Part shown: positions 54,618 to 61,878 of the stretch, in pieces
Layout of the letters: each line of letters starts with the position of its first letter
How positions within the stretch are numbered: position 1 is the first letter of the stretch
Source: Pedobacter boryungensis
GTDB lineage: Bacteria > Bacteroidota > Bacteroidia > Sphingobacteriales > Sphingobacteriaceae
Length of the DNA stretch: 64,000 nt
Reading direction: 5' to 3'
Assembly: GCF_013204825.1 (NCBI RefSeq)
Contig: NZ_JABMKV010000005.1
Span: forward strand, 82,456 to 146,455
The notes under the pieces: model-generated
What the model saw: the letters and a program-made list of their open reading frames with translations, nothing else
Database searches by the model: none
What the model was told of the DNA's origin: nothing
Translations under genes and position numbers: made by a program

Positions 54618-56951
54618 ATGAAGAAATATTTAGCATATGTTTTGCCCATACTGATGTTGGCAAATGTGTCGCAGTCAAATGCGCAATCAAAAAATCCAGA
54701 TACACTGTTTAAATACGAGCAGTATGCAAAGGCACTGCCCTTGTACCAAAAAATGGTACAAAAAGATTCTACAAAAAAAGATGTAGTCTTAAAAATAGGC
54801 AGAATCTATAATTATGCAAAGGAATATCCGAAAGCAGAAACTTGGTACGCAAAAGCAGGACAGCAGAAATTATTGGAAGATCCTGTAAGAATGCTTGAAT
54901 ATGCGGAACTACTGCGCATCAGCGGTAAATATGCACAAGCTGCACAGGCTTACCGAGCCTATTACCAGAAAACCCCGGGTGACTTAAAAGCGTTGAGGCT
55001 GGCGAAGCATTCCGATTCGCTAGAAGCACTAAGAAAAGTAGCTTTAGTGAAGAGTAAATCGTGGGTGAGTTTACTGAATAGACCAAACACAGCTTATGCT
55101 GAGTTCTCGCCTTGGTTGTTAAAAGATCAGCTACTTTTTTTAACCGACAGGTTTAAAACGGATAGCTTGAGTAAGCCAGCTAAAAATGCAATTTATCATA
55201 GAACTGGTAAAGGCTTCTCTTTTGCTATGGCTGATAAAATTGATAATCAACAGTCTAAATGGATTGATTCGATCTTTAAAAAGATTCCGGAGAAAATCAT
55301 GAATGGTGACACTTCGTTTTTAGCTACCTTAAAAAAAGAGCTCAATGTAGGGCCATTATGTTTTAATAAAACAGGCGACACGATATTCTTTAGCAGGGTA
55401 CGTGATTTGTCCAAGGAAAAATCGAAAAGCAAGGCTAAAATTCAGTGGCAGTATTCTTACAACGAATTGTGCTTTATGGTAAAGAAAGCCAATGGCTGGT
55501 CTGAGGTTCAGGTATTTCCTTATAATAACTATTTGAAATATTCGATGATGCATCCGGCGCTTTCAACAGATGGAAAGCGGCTGTATTTTGCATCAGATCG
55601 CCCTGGAAGTTTAGGAGGCTTCGATTTATTTTATTCAGAGCGCTTAGCAAATAACAACTGGTCGTTTCCTGAAAATGTAGGCTGCTTGGTAAATACGCAA
55701 GGTAATGAGTTATTTCCTTCTATTGATGATCAAAATACTTTATTTTTCTCATCTGACGGCCATTTAGGGCTGGGTGGACTTGATTTATTTTCTACCTCTT
55801 TAAAAGACTCAGAAAATTGTGCGCTCAAAGAACCCTTCCATTTACCAGCACCCATAAATTCTTCAGCAGATGATTTTGGTATGTTCGTTATTCAGCCATC
55901 TCAAAAAGACCAAAAATATGGTTACTTAAGTAGCAATAGATTACCGGGCAAAGGCTTAGATGATTTGTATAGCTTTTATCTGAATTTGGTAACGGCTTGT
56001 CCAGTAGATGTGATGGTTTTAGATAGAACGAGTAAAAAACCGCTTGCAAATGTTAAGGTTTCGCTAGGTACAAATGTTAAAGATTCGCTCAATACGCATT
56101 ATACTGATGCCGCTGGTAAATTAACTTTGACTTTAAAAGACTGCTTACCTGAAGTAATTAGCTTAAGCAAACCTGCCTATGTTTCCTTATCAGATAGCAT
56201 AGGGTTAATTAGAGGAAAAACAAGCTATACCTATTTGATGGATATGGCTAAGGGCTTTGCAGTTGAGGGTAAAGTAACTGATGCACTTACAGGAACACCA
56301 TTAGATTCGGTAACTGTGCTGATCAAAGAAAATAAAACACTATTTAAAAGCCCTCAAACCAAGGCAGATGGAAAATACGCTTCGGTTCTGGAGAAAAACA
56401 AACGCTATCTCATCCTAGCGAAGAAACAAGGTTATTTCACCAAAAGAAGTGTCGTGGTGAGTACCTTAGATAAACCAGAGGGTACCATTTTTAATGTTGA
56501 TTTTGAATTGGAAAAAGTGGTGATCAACAAGGAGATTAAAATTGAGAACATCTATTACGATTTTGCAAAAGCAACACTTAGAAAAGAATCACTACCAGAA
56601 TTGGATAAAATTCGTGATATGTTACTAGATAACCCAGAGCTAATGGTAGAGTTAAGTGCACATACGGACTCTCGTGGAAAAGATGCTGCAAATATGTTGC
56701 TCTCTCAGAGACGTGCAGAAAGTGTAGTGAAATACTTAGTTAGCAAAGGAGTGCCGGCTAGACAGATGATTTCTAGAGGATATGGCGAAACTAAATTGAT
56801 TAATCAATGTGCAAACGGGGTTAATTGTACGGAGGCAGAACACCAGCTTAACCGTAGAACAGAGTTTAAAATTATTGGTTATGTTAAATCATTGCCAGTA
56901 AAAAAAGCAGCACCTAAAACTGTTGCTAAACCAATTGTGAGGAAGAAATAG
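54618..56951 (+). CDS. PorE-like OmpA family protein (TPR, PD40 propeller, CRD, OmpA C-terminal)
   Basis: A 777-residue envelope protein, 15 bases after the PorP gene. A signal peptide ends QSNAQ (about 23). Domain order: TPR repeats (about 30-140), a beta-propeller with PD40-like blades (LYFASDRPGSLGGFDLFYSE, LFFSSDGHLGLGGLDLF, about 150-460), a carboxypeptidase-regulatory-like beta-sandwich (FAVEGKVTDALTGTPLDSVT, about 545-625), and an OmpA-like peptidoglycan-binding domain (YYDFAKATL ... ELSAHTDSRGKDAANMLLSQ ... GYGETK, about 640-765). This is the order known for the PorE component of T9SS, which ties the secretion complex to peptidoglycan. Whether it serves general T9SS or only this operon is not known. 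The last gene before a terminator. Confidence 0.92.
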   Translation: MKKYLAYVLPILMLANVSQSNAQSKNPDTLFKYEQYAKALPLYQKMVQKDSTKKDVVLKIGRIYNYAKEYPKAETWYAKAGQQKLLEDPVRMLEYAELLRISGKYAQAAQAYRAYYQKTPGDLKALRLAKHSDSLEALRKVALVKSKSWVSLLNRPNTAYAEFSPWLLKDQLLFLTDRFKTDSLSKPAKNAIYHRTGKGFSFAMADKIDNQQSKWIDSIFKKIPEKIMNGDTSFLATLKKELNVGPLCFNKTGDTIFFSRVRDLSKEKSKSKAKIQWQYSYNELCFMVKKANGWSEVQVFPYNNYLKYSMMHPALSTDGKRLYFASDRPGSLGGFDLFYSERLANNNWSFPENVGCLVNTQGNELFPSIDDQNTLFFSSDGHLGLGGLDLFSTSLKDSENCALKEPFHLPAPINSSADDFGMFVIQPSQKDQKYGYLSSNRLPGKGLDDLYSFYLNLVTACPVDVMVLDRTSKKPLANVKVSLGTNVKDSLNTHYTDAAGKLTLTLKDCLPEVISLSKPAYVSLSDSIGLIRGKTSYTYLMDMAKGFAVEGKVTDALTGTPLDSVTVLIKENKTLFKSPQTKADGKYASVLEKNKRYLILAKKQGYFTKRSVVVSTLDKPEGTIFNVDFELEKVVINKEIKIENIYYDFAKATLRKESLPELDKIRDMLLDNPELMVELSAHTDSRGKDAANMLLSQRRAESVVKYLVSKGVPARQMISRGYGETKLINQCANGVNCTEAEHQLNRRTEFKIIGYVKSLPVKKAAPKTVAKPIVRKK

Positions 56952-56956
56952 TTTTA

Positions 56957-57007
56957 AAAGAAAGTGTAGCCTGGCTAGTTTGCTAATTTAAGCTACACTT
57001 TCTTTTC
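56957..57007 (+). terminator. Terminator-like hairpin ending the fibre operon
   Basis: A perfect 15-bp stem AAAAGAAAGTGTAGC / GCTACACTTTCTTTT (56957-56971 and 56993-57007) with a 21-base loop, then T-rich sequence. It closes the operon that begins near 40728. Confidence 0.75.
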
Positions 57008-57235
57008 TTTAGTTGTTTAATTGTGATAATGGCTGCAGTATTGTACTGTGGCCTTATTTCGTTTAAAGCATTAACCTATTGATATAGAGAGGAGGAAGGT
57101 TGTGGTCTCTTTGGTTAAATCTGTGGTTTCTTTTCCCCGATTCATTAGGGTGCCATTTTTCTTTTAACAGATAGATTAAATAGTATCTTTCATCCATAAG
57201 TGTGAGTTAAAATGCTTTTTTGTTAAATTTGATGT

Positions 57236-57308
57236 TACTTTAAGATGATTTTATAATTTATCTCACCCTTAAAGACGATTTTATGGATGTGGTTTTACAA
57301 TATATTTG
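57236..57308 (+). promoter_or_regulatory. Box promoter of the globin gene with a tandem upstream half-site
   Basis: CACCCTTAAAGACGATTTTA spans 57264-57283 with core start at 57266; the -7 element TATATTTG is at 57301-57308, 35 bases away (one less than the other copies). A partial copy, TTTAAGATGATTTTATAA, has its G exactly 30 bases upstream (57244 versus 57274). The rest of the gap (56952-57434) contains only the terminator. Confidence 0.6.
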
Positions 57309-57434
57309 TAAAAATTAATAATTTCTCTGCGCTATTAATATAGAACTAAAAAAGAGCTCTTAGTTAATCTGGAATTATTGAAGTTAAACCATAACTAACA
57401 TAATCGATTACAAAAATAAATTCATCGACCAATT

Positions 57435-57848
57435 ATGAAACCAGAAAACATTGAATTAGTACAAAAGAGCTGGTTCTTAATCGCTCAAATGGATAAAAAG
57501 GTTTTAGGTAAATTATTTTATACCAGGTTGTTTAAAATTGCCCCAGAAGTAAAACCGATGTTCAATAAGAGAACCATGCCTGCTCAATATGAGAAATTGC
57601 TCGATATGCTTTCTTATATCATTCACCATGTAGATCATCTAGATACCATAGCCGAAAATATTGCTGGACTCGCTAAACGCCACGTTGCTTATGGGGTTAA
57701 AGCTGAACATTACCAAGCTGTAGGCACGGCATTGCTATGGTCGTTAGGACAAGGCTTTGGCAAATATTGGGAGGAAGAATTTACCGTGGCTTGGAACGAA
57801 GTTTACGGTATTATCGCTGCTAAAATGATTGCTGCTGGGATAAATTAG
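57435..57848 (+). CDS. Single-domain globin
   Basis: A 137-residue cytoplasmic haem protein with an almost complete classical (3-on-3) globin pattern: a start like ELVQKSWFLIAQ, FYTRLFKIAPEVKPMF with the CD1 phenylalanine F43, and the proximal haem-binding histidine H83 in LAKRHVAYGVKAEHY. The length matches bacterial single-domain globins similar to the haem part of flavohaemoglobins, and no reductase domain follows. The likely distal residue is near Q51. Such proteins bind O2 or NO; the role here is unknown. It is preceded by a box promoter, an unexpected member of a set otherwise made of envelope genes. Confidence 0.85.
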   Translation: MKPENIELVQKSWFLIAQMDKKVLGKLFYTRLFKIAPEVKPMFNKRTMPAQYEKLLDMLSYIIHHVDHLDTIAENIAGLAKRHVAYGVKAEHYQAVGTALLWSLGQGFGKYWEEEFTVAWNEVYGIIAAKMIAAGIN

Positions 57849-57886
57849 CAAAAAACATTTCAGTTTAGATTTCATAGAGACGATTA

Positions 57887-58738
57887 ATGTTTTATAAACC
57901 AATTACGCTGAAATTTTTCATTGCTATTATGGGGCTTTTTTCAATTTTTTCGCTCTTTACAAGGTGTAAGCCCAAATCCAATTATTATATTTCAAATGGA
58001 CAATGGTATTTTAAAGAGGCATTAGTTAAAGGTGCAGAGATAAATAGTTTTACTGCGCTTAATGATGTTTTTGCCGTAGATCAGTCTAGCGGCTATTACC
58101 GAGGAGAAGAAATTGAGAATAGTGATGGTAGCACTTTTATTGCCCTAGATAACTACTATGCAAAAGATACAAACCAGGTGTATTATTGTGAGACCTATAG
58201 AAAAGGACAAGAGTATTACTTATATACCCACAACACCATACTTAGGCTACCCTCTGCAGCTACAGACAGCTTCTGCTCTGTAGGAGAAGGTTATGCCAAA
58301 GACAATCAGTCAGTTTATTTTAAAGGTAAATCTTTTGAGGTAGCAGATCCTATTCATTTTAAGCTGCTCGGGCTAGATTTTGCAAAAGATGGTATTCAAG
58401 GTTACTATGCTTGCAAAAAGATCAAAGGTAGCAGCGCAAGCTCTTTTACAGTAATTAGCGAGCACTATGCAAAGGATGATAGCAGTGTGTGGTATGTAGA
58501 AAGAGATTATACTGATCAATCTGTTTATATCTCTAGACTAAATATAGCTGACCCAGGGTCATTTGCTGTTCAAGCTCTTGGCTACAGCAAAGATGAAAAA
58601 CATATCTTTTATAGAGATAGCCTAATGCGCAGGGCTGATGTAAAGAGTTTTCAGCCTGTAGAAGGCAAAGCCTATGATGCTCAGGATAGCCGTAATGATT
58701 ATTTGGAAGGGAAGAAAATCGGAAGAAATAAAAATTAA
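57887..58738 (+). CDS. DKNYY repeat lipoprotein
   Basis: A 283-residue protein. The N-terminal hydrophobic stretch ends FTRCKPKSN; C27 may be lipidated, though the lipobox is imperfect. At least five copies of a repeat occur: YAKDTNQVYY, YAKDNQSVYF, FAKDGIQGYY, YAKDDSSVWY and YSKDEKHIFY, the hallmark of the DKNYY family (PF13644), whose function is unknown. It begins 38 bases after the globin stop and may be co-transcribed with it. A bidirectional terminator overlaps its stop codon. Confidence 0.8.
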   Translation: MFYKPITLKFFIAIMGLFSIFSLFTRCKPKSNYYISNGQWYFKEALVKGAEINSFTALNDVFAVDQSSGYYRGEEIENSDGSTFIALDNYYAKDTNQVYYCETYRKGQEYYLYTHNTILRLPSAATDSFCSVGEGYAKDNQSVYFKGKSFEVADPIHFKLLGLDFAKDGIQGYYACKKIKGSSASSFTVISEHYAKDDSSVWYVERDYTDQSVYISRLNIADPGSFAVQALGYSKDEKHIFYRDSLMRRADVKSFQPVEGKAYDAQDSRNDYLEGKKIGRNKN

Positions 58739-58772
58739 ACATACAACTGCTTTTTATGCAGTTGTATGTTTA
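58736..58772. terminator. Bidirectional terminator
   Basis: A perfect 15-bp stem TAAACATACAACTGC / GCAGTTGTATGTTTA (58736-58750 and 58758-58772) with a 7-base TTTTTAT loop between convergent genes. It starts on the stop codon of the DKNYY gene. Confidence 0.85.
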
Positions 58773-58783
58773 GTGTAACTCTA

Positions 58784-59866
58784 CTAGCCAATAACCACGT
58801 TTTTGGCATAAACCGCCTTTTCACAGCCGAAAGTTTGTTGCAAATAATCATCCATTTCATCTGCTTTAGTTGCAAGACCCGCTAGGTCATTTAGCATTGT
58901 TTCATAAAGTTTCTCATTGTGAATGCCCCCTAATGGAAAACGATAAGAAATATAAATCATGTTATCTGACAGGCCCAACTGATATTGCTTAAGCGGATTG
59001 CTGAGCAAATAGGAAAGGATGGCCTCTGTGTTCTGTTTGGGCATTTTATTCAATGGACTAGTGGCATAAATATAGTTGCCACTGATAAATATACGTAGCT
59101 CAGCACTTCCAGAATGTCCCACCCAATATTCGTGGCCAGCCCGCATCAGTACGGGATTAATACCTGCTTTAGCTAGGGCATCCTCACAAAAACGGCCCAC
59201 AAAAGAAAGTTCATATTCATCAAACCAACTCTCTTCTAATCCTGCTCCGCAAGACGGGCAATAGTGAGAGCGATTAACAATAACAGTATCACAGCTATTG
59301 CATTTAATGGCATATGACTGATGATTAGTAATTTTTAATACGCCAATTAACTCTTCTAAGCGAGCAACTGGAATGGCGAAACCCATGTTATCTGCTTCTG
59401 TAAATTTCGAAGCGACAATCCCTATTAGCTTACCTTGTTCATCTAGCACAGGTCCCCCGCTATTACCAGGGTTAATTGCAGCATCAATCTGGATAAAATT
59501 TTGACTAGATAGTACTTGGTTTACTGATGAGATAATACCTTGAGTAATACAATAAGGCATGCCGTAAGGGTAGCCTGCAACAGAAACTTTTTGGGTGTTG
59601 AAAAGAGGCTCTGTATTAAATAGCAGATCAGGAGCAACAATCGGCGTACTCACTTTTAAAAGTGCTAAATCTGCACCGGGGTCGGCAAGAATAACCTCAG
59701 CCATTAAGCGTTCCTGTTTATTGTTTTCAACGCTTACCGCATGGCAGCCGTTCACTACGTGGAAATTAGTTACAAAAATTTGTTGCTCATTTAAAAAAAA
59801 GCAAGTTCCCGATCCCTTAGCGGTATTCACCTTAAAGACTAGGGATTCGATTATAGAAAAATTCAT
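58784..59866 (-). CDS. Trypsin-like serine protease with zinc ribbon and possible chaperone-like C-terminal domain
   Basis: A 360-residue protein with no signal peptide. The protease domain (1-170) has the full triad: H36 in FVTNFHVVNG, D66 in GADLALLKV and S136 in NPGNSGGPVL, as in DegP/HtrA proteases, but no PDZ domain follows. Instead there is a zinc ribbon with C189, C192, C203 and C206 (KCNSCD ... YCPSCG), then about 145 residues (FVGRFCEDALAKAGINPVLM ... DEMDDYLQQ) whose layout resembles YbjN or type III-secretion-chaperone-like domains. A cytoplasmic location is expected. It starts 10 bases after the 61132-59876 gene, whose product may carry a similar fold. The pair is expressed from a box promoter. 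Confidence 0.8.
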   Translation of the reverse strand: MNFSIIESLVFKVNTAKGSGTCFFLNEQQIFVTNFHVVNGCHAVSVENNKQERLMAEVILADPGADLALLKVSTPIVAPDLLFNTEPLFNTQKVSVAGYPYGMPYCITQGIISSVNQVLSSQNFIQIDAAINPGNSGGPVLDEQGKLIGIVASKFTEADNMGFAIPVARLEELIGVLKITNHQSYAIKCNSCDTVIVNRSHYCPSCGAGLEESWFDEYELSFVGRFCEDALAKAGINPVLMRAGHEYWVGHSGSAELRIFISGNYIYATSPLNKMPKQNTEAILSYLLSNPLKQYQLGLSDNMIYISYRFPLGGIHNEKLYETMLNDLAGLATKADEMDDYLQQTFGCEKAVYAKNVVIG

Positions 59867-59875
59867 AAGTATATA

Positions 59876-61132
59876 TTATTTAAAAAAACTGCTAAAAGAA
59901 GATAATACTTTGTTAATAGATGAAGTATCTGCAAAAAGAGAGGCAAGTTGGTTTTCTACAGCCTCAGCACCATTTGGCGCCGAGGGTGGGGTAGTGGCAA
60001 GTTTAGCTAATATATCGGCCTCCATAAATTTTTTAAGGCTGTTAAACAATACTTCCGCACATTCTTTCCAAGGCTTTTCGGCAGATGCAATCAGCGACTG
60101 ACAAAGGAAATCCTCTATTTCTGCAGGTAAATTAAATTCGTACAAAATGCCGGTATAGTTCTGGATAATGGTAAGCGAGCAGGCCTCGAATTCCCCATTG
60201 GTAAATTCTTTTTTAGAGAGTTCATAAGGGCGATCGAAATTTTGTTGCAAGTTTTCTAACCTAGCGGCATATTTGCTGGGTACAAATACTTCACCCTCAA
60301 AAATCTCTAGACTAAACTGTTCATAACTTAGCTTTTGAAGTTCTAATAGGAACTTTTTACCAGACTTGATGCGCTCATTAAAATCTACATAACCATTATT
60401 TAAACGACTGATTTCATCATTGATCCCATTCCCAAACTTCCCTTGGAGGTTAAGGATATAATCTAGTTTTTGTAGGCAAATGATGATGGTATCCCATGCA
60501 TAAGGGTTCTTACGGTTATGCTCATATTCATTCGCATTTTCGATTGCGCTATTCACTAAATTGGTAAAAATAGTCCAGCCAGATTTGATAATGCTTTCAG
60601 GATGGGCTTTAATCAGTGGTTCTCTCAAACGTTGAGCAGCGAAATGAGTTGTAAATTCATCATCCCAATAATCGGCTCCTAGGCAAACGCTGCGGAATAG
60701 TTCGTACACAATAATTGGCATACAGGCTTCAAAAGGAAGTTCGGCAACAAAGGAAAGCTCATCGTCTTTCTTTTCAATTTGCGCCATTACCAATTCTGAA
60801 AAATTGATTTCCCCTATCTTTCTCATCAGTGCCACCCTGTTTTCTACAGGAAGTGCTAAGAAGGGAGCATTGATGCTTAACTTTCCTTCGGCTATGCGGA
60901 CTTGAATGATGGCTGAGCCATGTGGAATGTCAAATGCTGTTTGTTCTGCATTTCCATATTTGCTGCATAGTTTAGGATTACAGTAGGCTATACAGGCTCG
61001 AATAGCATCTGGATAATTTTGGTTTTGAAAAAGCTCTTGTGCTTTTGCCCATGACACTTCTAGCTCATATAAGCCAGGTACAGCCACGGGGCTAACAATT
61101 CGGCGGTAAAATGCCGGAGAATGATTGATCAT
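59876..61132 (-). CDS. Hypothetical protein, possible chaperone-like fold, partner of the protease
   Basis: A 418-residue protein with no signal peptide. Residues about 75-165 (KLSINAPFLALPVENRVALM ... LSFVAELPFEACMPIIVYEL ... YWDDEF) show the same order of strands, helices and acidic YxDDxF end as the C-terminal part of the protease next door, suggesting a shared YbjN-like or secretion-chaperone-like domain. The second half is mostly helical (EYEHNRKNPYAWDTIIICLQ onward). Ten bases separate it from the protease gene, so they are co-transcribed. No family name can be assigned. Confidence 0.65.
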   Translation of the reverse strand: MINHSPAFYRRIVSPVAVPGLYELEVSWAKAQELFQNQNYPDAIRACIAYCNPKLCSKYGNAEQTAFDIPHGSAIIQVRIAEGKLSINAPFLALPVENRVALMRKIGEINFSELVMAQIEKKDDELSFVAELPFEACMPIIVYELFRSVCLGADYWDDEFTTHFAAQRLREPLIKAHPESIIKSGWTIFTNLVNSAIENANEYEHNRKNPYAWDTIIICLQKLDYILNLQGKFGNGINDEISRLNNGYVDFNERIKSGKKFLLELQKLSYEQFSLEIFEGEVFVPSKYAARLENLQQNFDRPYELSKKEFTNGEFEACSLTIIQNYTGILYEFNLPAEIEDFLCQSLIASAEKPWKECAEVLFNSLKKFMEADILAKLATTPPSAPNGAEAVENQLASLFADTSSINKVLSSFSSFFK

Positions 61133-61193
61133 AATTAAATTTTAAAGTATTTAGCTAATTTTTTAAGGCACTAGAATGATCATAATGCCAGTT

Positions 61194-61240
61194 TAAAAAT
61201 ATTTCTTATAGGGGGATTTAAAAATCGTCTTTTGAGGGGA
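61194..61240 (-). promoter_or_regulatory. Box promoter of the protease pair
   Basis: On the minus strand, TCCCCTCAAAAGACGATTTT spans 61221-61240 with core start at 61237. The -7 element TATTTTTA (final G replaced by A) is at 61194-61201, 36 bases away. The leader is about 60 bases. Confidence 0.6.
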
Positions 61241-61300
61241 GGTGGGATGCTAAACTCAAAACGCGAAGGATCCTTTGCAGAAAATGTCTACTATCTACGC

Positions 61301-61400
61301 CGTCTTTTCGACTGGAGCGCAGCGGAATGGAGAAATCTTTGGACTCTTCGTAAGTGGAGTTTTGTTAGGCAGGAGTTGTTCTCGGCTATTTCAAAAGGAT
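61301..61400. repeat. TCGAAATGAC-type element, shorter and inverted copy
   Basis: CGTCTTTTCGACTGGAGCGC at 61301 is the complement of the right end seen at 38901-39030, and TTCTCGGCTATTTCAAAAGG (about 61379-61398) is a degenerate left end. About 100 bp, with no gene inside. Confidence 0.55.
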
Positions 61401-61518
61401 AGCCTCCTAGTCTCTCTTCATTCATAAGGTAATGGTCAGCAATCTTTCTATCTGTTTGGAACTACGAGTGCTCAGCGCAGCTCATCGTAATGTGGTAAAA
61501 AATACTATTTGCATTAAG

Positions 61519-61539
61519 ATTCCCAATCGAGTTGGGAAT
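61519..61539. repeat. Short perfect palindrome
   Basis: ATTCCCAA, TCGAG, then TTGGGAAT, followed by GACGC. It is a compact inverted repeat within the 745-base divergent gap (61133-61878). The gap also holds two box promoters and a TCGAAATGAC-type element, and otherwise nothing I recognise. Confidence 0.5.
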
Positions 61540-61726
61540 GACGCACAACGAATAAAACCTATACGTTAAGTGGAATTAATCCAAAAGGATTAGATTTTAT
61601 CATCCAGTTTTAATAGGGGTAATACTTAGGGCTATTAATTGTTTAAAGATTACGGCTTTTAGGGTTCGAAACAGGGATTAAGCTTTGCTAGTGCTTGTTA
61701 GCCTGAGTGCCTCTAATATATGCAAT

Positions 61727-61773
61727 ACCCCCTAAAAGATGATTTTTTGGGGGTGTTTGATGATTTAATTTTG
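61727..61773 (+). promoter_or_regulatory. Box promoter of the 61879 surface-protein gene
   Basis: ACCCCCTAAAAGATGATTTT spans 61727-61746; the aligned core starts at 61730. The -7 element TAATTTTG is at 61766-61773, 36 bases away. The leader is about 100 bases. Confidence 0.75.
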
Positions 61774-61878
61774 TTGAATTATAATCCCATCCCTGTATTA
61801 AAGCTTCTCTTTCATTTCGTTTGAGGTTTTTTTACCCGAATGAGCAGGTTATAGCCATTAAAATAAATCAATTTCATC

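Noticed and set aside
59595..60101. 168-codon plus-strand frame
   Set aside because: It overlaps both genes of the minus-strand protease pair in antisense, crossing their junction; those genes have clear motifs and tight spacing.
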